Source: an uncultured Granulosicoccus sp. (GTDB lineage Bacteria; Pseudomonadota; Gammaproteobacteria; Granulosicoccales; Granulosicoccaceae). Taken from it: a stretch of DNA of 64,000 bases. The position numbers and the translations under genes were made by a program. Where the stretch lies: contig CANLNQ010000023.1 of the NCBI GenBank assembly GCA_947492525.1, positions 1 to 64,000 of the forward strand. Reading direction: 5' to 3'. This document shows, piece by piece, positions 35,643 through 46,841 of this stretch. The notes below the pieces were generated by a model. The model had not been told where the DNA came from and searched no databases. It worked only from the letters and a program-made list of their open reading frames with translations. Each line of letters begins with the position of its first letter. Position 1 is the first letter of the stretch.

Positions 35643-37799
35643 TCAACCTGCCTTGCGGATCGGCTCCTCGGGTGCGGGAAGCTCGAGAACGATATCAGGC
35701 ACAGGTTTTTCCTGAACCCCGAAAGGCCAGCGTTCCAGCCAGTGGTTGTACTGCTCGGAACTCAGAGGCTTGCTGATGAAGTACCCCTGGGCAATATCGC
35801 AACCCTGCGACTTCAGGAAATTCAGTTGCTCCTCGTCCTCGACACCTTCGGCAACCACTTTCATGTTGAAATGCTTGCCCAGTCCGAGCACGGCTTCGAC
35901 TATCGCCACATCATCATTGTCGTTGGATATATCGGTGATGAAGGCACGATCGATCTTCAGGGTATTGACCGGGAATCTTTTCAGATAGGCCAGCGATGAA
36001 TACCCGGTGCCAAAGTCATCGATTGCCAGCTTCATCCCGTGCTCACTGAGTTCATGCAGTGACGAAATCACCTCTTCCGGGTCATGCATGACCGCGCTCT
36101 CGGTGATCTCCAACTCAAGCAGTTCGGGGCTCAGACCCGAGACCTCCAGTGCCTTGCTGACCATGGGCAGCAGGTTGCCGTCGGTGAACTGTACCGCTGA
36201 AATGTTGACGGCAACATTCAGACCTTCATAACCCATGGACTGCAGTTCGCGAGTCTTGTTGCAGGCCGTCTGCAGAATCCATGCACCGAGCTCGATGATC
36301 AGCCCCGTCTCCTCGGCCACCGGCACAAAGGCCTCTGGCGACACGAAGCCGTTGACCGGATGACGCCACCGTACCAGGGCCTCGGCACCCGTACACTGCC
36401 GCGTATGGATATTGATCTTGGGCTGATAATAGACCTCGAACTGATTGTCCTGCATGGCGATCTTCAGGTCCTGCTCCAGCCTGATTCTGGCGGTCAGACG
36501 CAAACGCATCTTCTCGTTGAACAGCTGGTACTGATTCTTCCCGTTGCTCTTGGCTTCCTGCAACGCAACGGCGGCGTTATTCACCATTTCCTCGCCCAGC
36601 ATCTGTTCGTCCTGCTGCACGTGCACATCGTCGGGAAACGAGGAAATGCCTACCGACACCGCCGTTTTCAGGGTAAACCCCCGATATTCGTACGGTGCGG
36701 TTGCCACACTCATGATCTTCGCAGCCACCTCCTCCGCGCAAACGGATGCATCGACATCTTTCTGGATGACCACGAACTCATCACCATCGAGCCTGGCAAC
36801 CAGATCGATATCACGCATCATCGTTCGCAGGCGATTGCCCACTTCGGCAACCATCTTGTCGCCCACCAGATGACCGTACTGATCGTTGAAGAACTTGAAG
36901 TTGTCAAGATCCACCAGAAAGATGGAAAAGCGCAAGTCCGACGCGAGCGTTTCCTGAACCGTCGTGCGCAGCGTATTCTCGAACATCAGACGATTGGGCA
37001 GATGAGTCAAGGGGTCGTGGTGAGCGGCGAACTCCAGGTATTGCTGCTTGACCTTGACTTGCCTTGCCGCCTTGCGTTGCGCCTCGATCATGCCATTGAA
37101 TTCTTCGGCAAGCGGTTTCAGATCATCATCGGTGATCACCTTGATCGGCTCCGGGACCTGCCCTTCGCTGTTCTGCCGATGCTCACGCAGCACACCGATC
37201 AGTCGTTCCATTGGCATGATGTAGGAGCGAGCTGCACCAAACAAGGCAACCAGCCCTGCCAGAATACTGGAGAGCAGCGCGAATACGCTCAAGGCACTCG
37301 CCTTGATCAGGGACGCCTTGAGTATGCCGCTCCTGTCCAGAAAACCGATCGCCGATACCGACGATTCGACACCCTGCAATTGCCAGGCTGCGGGATAGAC
37401 CCAACCGGATTTTTCCGGTAGCTCAGCTGCGGCAGGATCAAAATCCAGCGTGTTTCCCTTGTTCAGCAATAATCGACCGGTTGAGTCGAGCAGGACCAGA
37501 CCGACCAGTGATTCGTCGATCACACCGTCCTGAAACTCCATGCTCTGAGGCTGACTACCGTACAGGCCAACCTGCACAAGCGTTCGGGCAGTGCCGGATT
37601 GCTCCCTGACCAGACCGGAGTACTGCGTGTAGACGGACGGCAGATAGACAGCCAACTGCACCAGAAACAACGTCAATGCCACAGAGCCGGCCAGTGTCCG
37701 GGCCGTACGTGAGCGCAAGACTTTGCTTGTGAGGGCACGAAAGTTCAAAGAGTCCCGTCCTGGTGCTACCTGAGTGCGAATGGGTGAGAGGAATATCAC
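35643..37799 (-). CDS. Membrane GGDEF/EAL cyclic-di-GMP protein with DGDEF site
   Basis: A 718-residue protein. Helix 1 is at about residues 36-56, a periplasmic sensor of about 110 residues follows, helix 2 is at 168-190, then a HAMP-like linker to 245. The diguanylate cyclase domain (about 255-420) has NFKFFNDQYGH but reads ARLDGDEF, with the first Gly of GGDEF replaced by Asp. The RDID sequence five residues ahead is an intact c-di-GMP inhibition site. The EAL domain (about 435-695) keeps EALVRWRHP, NVAVNISAVQF, ELEITESAV and IDDFGTGYSSL, so phosphodiesterase activity is likely. The cyclase part may be weak or regulatory. Confidence 0.92.
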   Translation of the reverse strand: MIFLSPIRTQVAPGRDSLNFRALTSKVLRSRTARTLAGSVALTLFLVQLAVYLPSVYTQYSGLVREQSGTARTLVQVGLYGSQPQSMEFQDGVIDESLVGLVLLDSTGRLLLNKGNTLDFDPAAAELPEKSGWVYPAAWQLQGVESSVSAIGFLDRSGILKASLIKASALSVFALLSSILAGLVALFGAARSYIMPMERLIGVLREHRQNSEGQVPEPIKVITDDDLKPLAEEFNGMIEAQRKAARQVKVKQQYLEFAAHHDPLTHLPNRLMFENTLRTTVQETLASDLRFSIFLVDLDNFKFFNDQYGHLVGDKMVAEVGNRLRTMMRDIDLVARLDGDEFVVIQKDVDASVCAEEVAAKIMSVATAPYEYRGFTLKTAVSVGISSFPDDVHVQQDEQMLGEEMVNNAAVALQEAKSNGKNQYQLFNEKMRLRLTARIRLEQDLKIAMQDNQFEVYYQPKINIHTRQCTGAEALVRWRHPVNGFVSPEAFVPVAEETGLIIELGAWILQTACNKTRELQSMGYEGLNVAVNISAVQFTDGNLLPMVSKALEVSGLSPELLELEITESAVMHDPEEVISSLHELSEHGMKLAIDDFGTGYSSLAYLKRFPVNTLKIDRAFITDISNDNDDVAIVEAVLGLGKHFNMKVVAEGVEDEEQLNFLKSQGCDIAQGYFISKPLSSEQYNHWLERWPFGVQEKPVPDIVLELPAPEEPIRKAG

Positions 37800-37881
37800 C
37801 TCGATAGCTTCAGTATCGGCACTACTGCCCCTCCCTTGAGCACCATTGCGCAGTGGTTGCGTTCTCCTCCCCCATAACGCA

Positions 37882-37907
37882 GAAACCCCCGCGGGTGCGG
37901 GGGTTTC
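37882..37907 (-). terminator. Terminator hairpin after groEL
   Basis: GAAACCCCCGC (37882-37892) and GCGGGGGTTTC (37897-37907) form a perfect 11-bp stem with a 4-nt loop, 53 bp past the groEL stop on the leftward strand. The stem is very stable. There is no T-run beyond it, but its position and strength support transcription ending for the groES-groEL operon. Confidence 0.78.
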
Positions 37908-37959
37908 CGGTACTACAAAGGTACTACTTGAGCGTCAGCTCACATGCGAAGGCAATGCC

Positions 37960-39651
<1,692 letters not shown>

Positions 39652-39702
39652 CTACAGCTGCAACCGCCGGCCACATGGGAGAAGTATCAACCCGGGGGTT
39701 GC

Positions 39703-39990
39703 TTACTCGAAAACACCCATGATGTCGTCTTCACGCATTACAAGTACTTCTTCACCGTCGATCTTGATTTCGGTGCCTGAGTACTTGCCGAAAAGCACTT
39801 GGTCGCCAACTTTCAGATCCAGAGGGCGTACTTCACCATTTTCAGCGATCTTGCCTTTACCAACAGACAGGACTTCACCGCGAACTGGCTTCTCGGTAGC
39901 AGAATCAGGGATCACAATGCCACCGGCACTCGTGCGCTCTTCTTCCATGCGCTTGACGACCACGCGGTCATGCAACGGACGAATGTTCAT
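39703..39990 (-). CDS. groES: Co-chaperonin GroES
   Basis: A 95-residue cap of the GroEL cage. [20 protein letters not shown] includes the mobile-loop beginning ([18 protein letters not shown]), and [20 protein letters not shown] is the C-terminal strand. The gene is first in the operon, 67 bp downstream of the CIRCE inverted repeat, in the normal groES-groEL order. Confidence 0.98.
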   Translation of the reverse strand: MNIRPLHDRVVVKRMEEERTSAGGIVIPDSATEKPVRGEVLSVGKGKIAENGEVRPLDLKVGDQVLFGKYSGTEIKIDGEEVLVMREDDIMGVFE

Positions 39991-40056
39991 ACCAATACGA
40001 CTCCGAATAAATTCAATGTTGAAAAATGACTCGATAGGGGACTGCCACCAGAACTG

Positions 40057-40083
40057 TTAGCACTCACCCTCGAGGAGTGCTAA
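40057..40083. promoter_or_regulatory. CIRCE element (HrcA operator) of the groE operon
   Basis: TTAGCACTC (40057-40065), nine bases, then GAGTGCTAA (40075-40083). This is the exact 9-9-9 CIRCE consensus recognised by the repressor HrcA. It lies between the groES start and the promoter's -10, so binding would block initiation. Heat or misfolded protein normally inactivates HrcA and releases groE. hrcA itself is not in the window. Confidence 0.95.
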
Positions 40084-40110
40084 TTCTAATGTCGAGAGCC
40101 ACAATATCAA
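40083..40110 (-). promoter_or_regulatory. Sigma70-type promoter of groES-groEL
   Basis: On the leftward strand TTGATA (40105-40110) and TAGAAT (40083-40088) form -35 and -10 with a 16-bp spacer. CIRCE begins within the last base of the -10. The heat-shock sigma consensus (CTTGAA...CCCCAT) was not found, so control appears to be by HrcA on a housekeeping promoter. Confidence 0.75.
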
Positions 40111-40154
40111 GTCTCGGGACCAACAATTTTGAACGATTGGCCTCCGGCGGGCGT

Positions 40155-40712
40155 CTAGCGGTCGTCGATGTGCTTGAAATCAGCATCGATGATCTCACCG
40201 GAGGCTGATGAATTGTCGTTTTGCGGTCGAGGGCGACCTCCGGCAACAGACAGATCCTCGGCAGCGCGGTCACTGTTTCGCGCAGCATCGGTAGCTCCCG
40301 ACCCCACGGTGGTACTCCCCTGCCCTGCACCACGCCCAAAGCCAGTCACACTGCTGACGCTCACGACCGAGCGACTGGCTATGCGTGCGGCAAACCATTG
40401 CCGAGTCTGCGGCACCAGGCACAGGAAGCCGAAGGTATCCGTCACGAACCCGGGGGTCAGCAACAGCACCCCACCCAACAGCAATAACATGCCTTCGAGC
40501 ATCTGTTGAGCCGGCATTTCACCGGCATCCAGGCGCTGGCGAGCCGTATTGAGCGTGGCCAGGCCTTGCTGGCGAAGCATGCTGGTGCCGACGATAGCCG
40601 TCAGAATGACGATAGCCAGCGTTGGCAACCAACCGATGGCATCACCGACTTTCAGCATGACGGCAATCTCGATGATCGGCATCGCCACGAACAACAACAA
40701 GGCGTAAGGCAT
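40155..40712 (-). CDS. fxsA: FxsA family membrane protein
   Basis: A protein of about 185 residues. Three hydrophobic segments lie in the first 110 residues: LLLFVAMPIIEIAVMLKVG, LAIVILTAIVGTSML and MLLLLGGVLLLTPGFVTDTFGF. The last of these, with LLLTPGFVTD, is the FxsA signature. The C-terminal 70 residues are polar and variable. ATG 40712 has a GGAG site 6 nt upstream; a TTG six codons earlier is possible. It lies upstream of groES on the same strand, as in E. coli, where FxsA affects phage exclusion. The promoter of groE separates them. Confidence 0.9.
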   Translation of the reverse strand: MPYALLLFVAMPIIEIAVMLKVGDAIGWLPTLAIVILTAIVGTSMLRQQGLATLNTARQRLDAGEMPAQQMLEGMLLLLGGVLLLTPGFVTDTFGFLCLVPQTRQWFAARIASRSVVSVSSVTGFGRGAGQGSTTVGSGATDAARNSDRAAEDLSVAGGRPRPQNDNSSASGEIIDADFKHIDDR

Positions 40713-40965
40713 TACTAACTCCGGAGACAAGAACAGGAACCTATCGACGCAACCGTACTCTTACAAGCGCTGGTTGCCGGGCGGTGGCACCATTCTGGCA
40801 GTCTCAGCCGACCTTTGCAGCATCGTGGCAACATCGCTGCCGCTCTGACAGTTCGCCGCTCGTCAGGTTCCTGTCAGACCATTTGAGTACAATCACTGTT
40901 TCCGAACCTGCCTCGATCGGAATGACGTTTCAACAAGTTGGCTGAACAGCCTGGACTTACCCGCG

Positions 40966-43350
40966 ATGTTGCAACTCCCTCACTTCTCCTGTTCGCCGCG
41001 CCGCGCCAGCCGTGTCTGGGTACCGGTAATGGCCTTGACGCTCCTGCTGTCTGCGCTCATTGCTCAGGCCGCCACCAACCTGCTCGGTGGTGATGATCCT
41101 CTGTCTCCGCAAGAAGCCTTCGTCCCGTCGGTAACACAGGTGTCCGATGGCATCATCGAACTGCGATTCGACATTGCCCCCGGATACTATCTGTACAGGG
41201 ACAAGACCAGCTTCTCGCTGGAGAACGACAACAGCCATTCGTCCTCCCTGCTGGACAAGCCTATGACGCTCGGCGAACCGCGCTATTCGAAGGCGATCGT
41301 GATCGAAGACGACTTCTTCGGCGAGCAGGCAACCTTTCGCGAATCGGCCGAGATCCAGCTACCCTTCAGCGGCAACGGCAGCGGAACCCATCCACTGGCC
41401 GTGAAGTTTCAGGGCTGCGCCGACATCGGCCTGTGCTATCCACCCACCACCGTCATGATCGATGTGACGTTCCCGGCGTCGGCAGACAGCTCCCAATCAG
41501 GCAATCTGGCCTCGCCCCTGATCAATAGCGCAGCATCCTCTGGCCCGGTCTCGGGGATCCTGGGCAGCAATACCGTGCAGGATACACTGCTGCCCCCGGA
41601 GCTGGCCTACCTGCCGCAGATACTGAGTGCCAATGACCGGCAGATCACCCTGCAGTGGCAGATCGAGCCCGGCTACTACCTGTATCGCGACAAATTCTCG
41701 TTCAGCCTGACCGATGCGGGAGGCGCGCAGGTTGCCACGGCAGACATCGATCCCGGCGTGGAGCAATACGACGATTTCTTCGGCAATGTGCGCATCCTGC
41801 GCGATGTGGCCGAAGCCCGTCTTTACCTGGATCCGGCCGTCGATCTGGCAGCAGCTGGCCGGGCCAGCCTGCAGATCGATTATCAGGGTTGTGCCGATAT
41901 TGGTGTGTGCTTTCCGCCCAGTATCACCAGTCTGCCCGTGGCCTTCGACAGCACACCGTCGAATGCCGGCGCGCCGAACATTCCGGCAACAGCCAACGCC
42001 AATGCGAGCGACGGTGTGCAGACGCTACCGCAATCCGAACAGGATCGTCTGTTTTCCTCCTTGAGTGCCAACAGCCTGTGGCTGAATGTGGCGACCTTCT
42101 TCGGGCTGGGCCTGCTTCTGGCCTTCACCCCCTGTGTGCTGCCCATGGTCCCCATTCTCTCCAGCCTGATCGTCGGCCAGGGCGATGCGATGAGCACTGG
42201 CAAGGCATTTCGCCTGTCACTGGTCTACGTTCTGGTCATGGCCAGCACCTACGCCCTGGTCGGTGTCATCGTGGGCCTGTCGGGCTACAACGTGCAGGCG
42301 TTCCTGCAAAACCCCTGGGTGCTATCGGTCATCGCCGCCCTGTTCGTGGTGCTCTCGCTGTCGATGTTCGGCTTCTATGAACTGCAGATGCCTACGGCGA
42401 TGCAGGCGAAATTGACGCAATGGTCCAACCGACAGGGCGGCGGTCAGGTAACCGGTGTGGCCCTCATGGGATTCATTTCGACATTGATCGTCGGTCCCTG
42501 TGTGACAGCACCTCTGGCGGGCGCCCTCATCTATATCGCCAAGACCGGCGACGCGCTCATTGGCGGCGCCGCTCTGTTCGCCCTGGGTCTGGGCATGGGG
42601 GCACCGTTGCTGCTGATCGGCACGTCCGCCGGCAAGCTGCTGCCGCGTGCCGGAAGCTGGATGAACGCCACGAAGACCCTGTTCGGTATCCTGCTGCTGG
42701 CCATGGCGATCTACATGATCTCCAGATTCCTGCCCACACAGGTCAGCATGGGGCTCTATGGCACGCTGGCGATAATGAGCGCCATCTACCTGGGTGCCGC
42801 TGATACCCTCAATCGCGAAAGCTCCGGCTGGCAACGTTTCGGCAAGGGTACCGGCATCGTGCTGGGTATCTACGGGCTGACGTTGCTGCTGGGCGCGCTG
42901 TCCGGCGGCAGCAGTTACCGAACACCACTGCGCGGCGTACTGGGCTTATCCGCGGGCCAGTCAATCGAATCCGAGTCGGGCCATCTCGCTTTCGAACGCA
43001 TCAAGAGCGTCGCCGACCTGCAGCAGAGGGTGGCAGATGCAAGTGCGCAGGGCCGCCCGGTCATGCTCGACTTCTATGCCGACTGGTGCATCAGCTGCAA
43101 GGAGATGGAGGCCTTCACTTTTGTCGATCCACGGGTGCAGGCTCTGCTGAGCGATACCGTGGTCCTGCAGGCCGATGTCACCGCCAACGATGATCTGGAC
43201 CAGGCACTGTTGAAGAAATTCGACCTGTTCGGACCGCCCGGGATCATCTTCTACTCCGCTGAGGGCGTCGAATTACCGTCGGCCCGAGTCATCGGTTTTC
43301 AGAACGCCGAGCGTTTCGGGGATCACCTGCAACAGTTCATCGGAGGCTGA
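40966..43350 (+). CDS. dsbD: Thiol:disulfide interchange protein DsbD with duplicated N-terminal domain
   Basis: DsbD moves electrons from cytoplasmic thioredoxin through the inner membrane to periplasmic thiol proteins. This one has 794 residues against about 565 in E. coli. Two alpha domains occur in tandem: the first with YYLYRDKTSFSL and CADIGLCYPP (Cys 151 and 157), the second with YYLYRDKFSFSL and CADIGVCFPP (Cys 309 and 315). A membrane domain of about eight helices follows, with the redox Cys in FTPCVLPMVPI and GPCVTAPLAG. The C-terminal thioredoxin domain has WCISCK (Cys 708 and 711). Both N-terminal copies keep their cysteines, so both could be active. Confidence 0.95.
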   Translation: MLQLPHFSCSPRRASRVWVPVMALTLLLSALIAQAATNLLGGDDPLSPQEAFVPSVTQVSDGIIELRFDIAPGYYLYRDKTSFSLENDNSHSSSLLDKPMTLGEPRYSKAIVIEDDFFGEQATFRESAEIQLPFSGNGSGTHPLAVKFQGCADIGLCYPPTTVMIDVTFPASADSSQSGNLASPLINSAASSGPVSGILGSNTVQDTLLPPELAYLPQILSANDRQITLQWQIEPGYYLYRDKFSFSLTDAGGAQVATADIDPGVEQYDDFFGNVRILRDVAEARLYLDPAVDLAAAGRASLQIDYQGCADIGVCFPPSITSLPVAFDSTPSNAGAPNIPATANANASDGVQTLPQSEQDRLFSSLSANSLWLNVATFFGLGLLLAFTPCVLPMVPILSSLIVGQGDAMSTGKAFRLSLVYVLVMASTYALVGVIVGLSGYNVQAFLQNPWVLSVIAALFVVLSLSMFGFYELQMPTAMQAKLTQWSNRQGGGQVTGVALMGFISTLIVGPCVTAPLAGALIYIAKTGDALIGGAALFALGLGMGAPLLLIGTSAGKLLPRAGSWMNATKTLFGILLLAMAIYMISRFLPTQVSMGLYGTLAIMSAIYLGAADTLNRESSGWQRFGKGTGIVLGIYGLTLLLGALSGGSSYRTPLRGVLGLSAGQSIESESGHLAFERIKSVADLQQRVADASAQGRPVMLDFYADWCISCKEMEAFTFVDPRVQALLSDTVVLQADVTANDDLDQALLKKFDLFGPPGIIFYSAEGVELPSARVIGFQNAERFGDHLQQFIGG

Positions 43351-43369
43351 TACCTCGGCATCGCCGATA

Positions 43370-43423
43370 CTGCCGTACGCATGCCCGGCAGGCAGACAGC
43401 GCATCCCGGGCTTGCTTGCCCGG
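43370..43423. terminator. Two hairpins between convergent dsbD and AlkA-like genes
   Basis: CTGCCG (43370-43375) with CGGCAG (43386-43391), and CCGGGC (43406-43411) with GCCCGG (43418-43423), are perfect 6-bp stems in the 80-bp convergent gap. Either could serve transcripts from both sides. No T-runs are present. This convergent gap has no tandem repeat array. Confidence 0.4.
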
Positions 43424-43430
43424 TGCTGGT

Positions 43431-44072
43431 TCAGCCTTGCTTCGCTCTGCGGCTGAGATAGGCGTGCCACAGCATTCGTGCAGCAGCAGCCCGATGCGGT
43501 CGCCACTGCTCTGCCCGTGCATCGAGTTCCGCGTAACTGGGTACCTGCGCCATCTGCTCACACTCGGCCAGACTGACAGCCAGCGCACGATCGCCACTGG
43601 CCCATGCATCCGGACGCCGCATGGCCATCAGCAGATAGACCCCGGCAGTCCAGGGGCCTATCCCTCGAATGGCAGTCAATTGCTGCAGGACCTGCTCATC
43701 GGAACAGCGGTGTAACCGTTTCAGGTCCAATTCACCATCGTGCAGGGCCGCGGCGATGGAGCGACAATAGGACACCTTGCGCTCACTGATTCCGGCCTCA
43801 CGTAACGCCTGCTCCGACACCTGGAGAAATGATTCCGGTGACATGCCGGGGCATAGTTCCTGCACCCGCTGCATGACTGCTCTGGCGCTGGCCAGCGAGA
43901 CTTTCTGCTCCAGAACGATATGTACCAACGTGCCGAAACTCTGCTCGCGCTGCCACATCGGTGGCATGCCGAACTGACTCAACAAGGCGTTCATCAGAGG
44001 ATCCTGACTGGCCAGATCGTGGATCGCCTTATCAAGGGATCGACGAGTCAGTGACGGAAGTGCACGGGTCAT
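43431..44072 (-). CDS. DNA-3-methyladenine glycosylase II (AlkA-like, HhH-GPD)
   Basis: A 213-residue helix-hairpin-helix glycosylase. FGTLVHIVLEQKVSLASARAV is the conserved helical entry, LTAIRGIGPWTAGVYLLMAM is the HhH motif, and RPDAWASGDRAL places the catalytic Asp in GDRAL. It lacks the N-terminal extra domain of E. coli AlkA, like the short MAG/AlkA group. It removes alkylated bases; which ones cannot be told from sequence. It is divergent from the GH63 glucosidase gene. Confidence 0.88.
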   Translation of the reverse strand: MTRALPSLTRRSLDKAIHDLASQDPLMNALLSQFGMPPMWQREQSFGTLVHIVLEQKVSLASARAVMQRVQELCPGMSPESFLQVSEQALREAGISERKVSYCRSIAAALHDGELDLKRLHRCSDEQVLQQLTAIRGIGPWTAGVYLLMAMRRPDAWASGDRALAVSLAECEQMAQVPSYAELDARAEQWRPHRAAAARMLWHAYLSRRAKQG

Positions 44073-44180
44073 GGGAAACAGTCTCCGCTATTCCAGTGCA
44101 ACTTGCACTGTATGTTCTGCTCCGACTGCAATAAGCAGTACCGTTCGGTAAAATGCCGTCACGCAAAAGGTTCTCCACGC

Positions 44181-46841
44181 ATGCCCATCATCAAAAGACC
44201 GCTGAACGCTGAAAATCGTCGGCTCAAGGCCCACGCAAAACGTTCAGCCAATTGGAAGCATTGGGGGCCCTATCTGGCAGAACGTGCCTGGGGAACGGTA
44301 CGCGAAGACTACAGCAGTGATGGCGAGGCCTGGGACTATTTTCCGCACGATCACGCTCGCAGCCGAGCCTATCGCTGGAACGAGGACGGGCTGGCAGGCT
44401 TCTGTGATCGCAATCAGTTCCTGTGCTTCGGTCTGGCCCTGTGGAATGGCAAGGACCCGTTTCTCAAGGAACGCCTCTATGGCCTGTCCGGCCCCGAAGG
44501 CAATCATGGAGAGGATGTCAAGGAGCTCTACTGGTACACCGACAGCACCCCTACCCACAGCTATGCCAGCATGCGCTATCGCTATCCGCAGGAGCAGTTT
44601 CCCTACGAGCACCTGCTGCATGAGAACTCGCAGCGCGGCTATCAGGATCGGGAATTCGAACTCAGCGATACCGGTATCTTCGCCGACAACAAATACTTCG
44701 ATGTGGATGTCACCTACGCCAAGGCGGGCGAGAACGACATTCTGATCAGCATCACCGTTCACAACCGGGCGGATGAATCCGCCAGCCTGTCTCTGGTGCC
44801 CCAATTGTGGTTTCGCAATACCTGGAGCTGGGGTTACCCGGCGGGCCCGCAGGGCAATATCAACGGGATGCCACTGATGAGCCAGGTCGATGATCATTTC
44901 CTGCTGGCCGAACACCCCTTGCTGGGGCGCTACCATCTCTATTGGCAAGGCAGCCCGGAAGTGCTGTTTACCAACAACGAGACCAATGAAAACCGGCTGT
45001 TCGGCTCCGAGAATGCCTCCCCCTGGGTCAAGGATGCATTTCATCGCCATATCGTCGACGGCGAGCAAGGGGTGGTCAACACTCACTTGAAGGGCACCAA
45101 GGCCGGCATACACTACCCGCTGACGCTGGCCGCTCATTCTTCTCGCACAATTCAACTGCGATTGACCGACACCGTCAGGAACAAGCCGTTTGCCGGCTTC
45201 AAGCCCACCGTCAAACGCCGCCGACAAGAGGCGGATGTCTTCTACGATCATCTGCAGACAGAGCCGCTGAGCGACGAATTGCGTCAGATCCAGCGCCAGG
45301 CCTTCGCCGGCATGCTGTGGTCCAAGCAACTCTATTACTACAATGTCCATCAATGGCTGGAGGGCGATCCGAACAAGCCCATGCAGCGTCAGCATCGACG
45401 CAATGCACACTGGCAGCACATGGACAACTTCGACATCATGTCGATGCCCGACAAATGGGAGTACCCCTGGTATGCAGTCTGGGACACCGCATTCCATACC
45501 TTGCCATTGGCCGTGGTTGATGCTGCCTATGCCAAGCGTCAACTGATACTCATCACGCGTGAATGGTATATGCACTCCAACGGGCAGCTGCCCGCCTACG
45601 AGTGGGCCTACGATGATGTGAACCCGCCGGTTCATGCCTGGGCAACCTATCGGGTATACGCCATGGAGAAGGAAAATACCGGCAAGGGCGATATTGCCTT
45701 TCTGGAAAGTGTTTTCCAGAAGCTGCTGTTGAACTTCACCTGGTGGGTCAACCAGAAGGACAGTCAGGGCAATTCGATTTTCGAAGGGGGTTTTCTCGGA
45801 CTGGACAACATCAGTCTGTTCGATCGCAGCGAAGAACCCCCCACCGGTGGCGTGCTGAACCAGTCGGACGGCACGGCATGGATGGGCTTCTTCGCCGCCT
45901 GCATGCTGCGCATGGCACTGGAGCTGGCGCGCAACAATCCGGTATACCAGGACATTGCCACCAAGTTTCTCGAACACTATCTGCAGATTGCCTATGCCAT
46001 CAACGGCAAGGAGCATCATCCCGGACTCTGGGACGAGGAAGACGGTTTCTTCTACGATCGTCTGGATCTGCCCGACGGTCGATCCTCACCGCTGAAGGTG
46101 CGCTCCCTGGTCGGCCTGATGCCGATGATCGCCACATCGGTCATGGAAGCGGATATCTATGAAGAGTTTCCTGACTTTCTGCGCCGGATGAACTGGCTGG
46201 TCGAACACCGCCCGGAACTGGCAGGCACCATGGCCAACCTGAACAAGACCGGTAGAAAGGATCGTCACCTGCTATCGTTTCTCGATGAAGACAAGCTGCG
46301 CCGTGTATTGCATTACCTGCTGGACGAAAAGGAATTCCTATCCGACCATGGCATTCGCTCGCTGTCACGTTTCCATGCAGAGCACCCGTTCAACTACACC
46401 ACGGATTCGGGTCAGACACTCAGCGTCGGGTATGAACCCGGTGAAGGAGAAACCAACCTCTTCGGTGGCAACTCCAACTGGCGTGGTCCGATCTGGTTCC
46501 CGATCAATTATCTGCTGATTGAAGCTCTGCGTCGCTACCACGCTTTCCATGGTCCTTCGTTCACGGTCGAATGCCCGACGGGCTCCGGCCAGATGATGAA
46601 CCTGAATGAAGTGGCCGACCTGATCTCGCAGAGACTGGTGTCACTGTTCACCAGAGACGAAAATGGTCATCGCCCCTGGTGCGGCGAGAACAGCGAACTT
46701 CAGCAAGCCAGCGATGAGGGACTGCATCAGTTCTTCGAGTACTTCAATGGGGATACCGGCGAAGGTCTTGGCGCCAGCCATCAGACGGGCTGGACAGGAC
46801 TGGTCTCCCTGCTGATACAACCGGACTTGCAGTGTCGCTGA
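44181..46841 (+). CDS. Glycoside hydrolase family 63-type glucosidase
   Basis: An 886-residue protein of the mannosyl-oligosaccharide glucosidase (GH63) family of bacterial enzymes. The N-terminal third (WKHWGPYLAERAWGTVREDY, then beta-rich) and an (alpha/alpha)6 barrel with YAVWDTAFHTLPLAVVD, GGVLNQSDGTAWMGFFAA and GGNSNWRGPIWFPINYL fit it. The Asp in NQSDGTAW and acidic residues near the WRGPIWFP region are probable catalytic groups. No signal peptide is visible, so it is probably cytoplasmic and acts on internal alpha-glucosides such as compatible solutes or storage oligosaccharides. ATG 44181 was chosen with AAGG upstream; the earlier codons are Cys-rich and not conserved. Confidence 0.87.
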   Translation: MPIIKRPLNAENRRLKAHAKRSANWKHWGPYLAERAWGTVREDYSSDGEAWDYFPHDHARSRAYRWNEDGLAGFCDRNQFLCFGLALWNGKDPFLKERLYGLSGPEGNHGEDVKELYWYTDSTPTHSYASMRYRYPQEQFPYEHLLHENSQRGYQDREFELSDTGIFADNKYFDVDVTYAKAGENDILISITVHNRADESASLSLVPQLWFRNTWSWGYPAGPQGNINGMPLMSQVDDHFLLAEHPLLGRYHLYWQGSPEVLFTNNETNENRLFGSENASPWVKDAFHRHIVDGEQGVVNTHLKGTKAGIHYPLTLAAHSSRTIQLRLTDTVRNKPFAGFKPTVKRRRQEADVFYDHLQTEPLSDELRQIQRQAFAGMLWSKQLYYYNVHQWLEGDPNKPMQRQHRRNAHWQHMDNFDIMSMPDKWEYPWYAVWDTAFHTLPLAVVDAAYAKRQLILITREWYMHSNGQLPAYEWAYDDVNPPVHAWATYRVYAMEKENTGKGDIAFLESVFQKLLLNFTWWVNQKDSQGNSIFEGGFLGLDNISLFDRSEEPPTGGVLNQSDGTAWMGFFAACMLRMALELARNNPVYQDIATKFLEHYLQIAYAINGKEHHPGLWDEEDGFFYDRLDLPDGRSSPLKVRSLVGLMPMIATSVMEADIYEEFPDFLRRMNWLVEHRPELAGTMANLNKTGRKDRHLLSFLDEDKLRRVLHYLLDEKEFLSDHGIRSLSRFHAEHPFNYTTDSGQTLSVGYEPGEGETNLFGGNSNWRGPIWFPINYLLIEALRRYHAFHGPSFTVECPTGSGQMMNLNEVADLISQRLVSLFTRDENGHRPWCGENSELQQASDEGLHQFFEYFNGDTGEGLGASHQTGWTGLVSLLIQPDLQCR

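Noticed and set aside
36360..37421. A 353-codon frame antisense to the GGDEF/EAL gene
   Set aside because: It is a shadow of the coding frame, with no start signal or domain.
44244..46019. A 591-codon open frame antisense to the GH63 glucosidase
   Set aside because: It has no ribosome site, no known domain, and its composition mirrors codon bias of the sense gene. The sense strand has clear family motifs.
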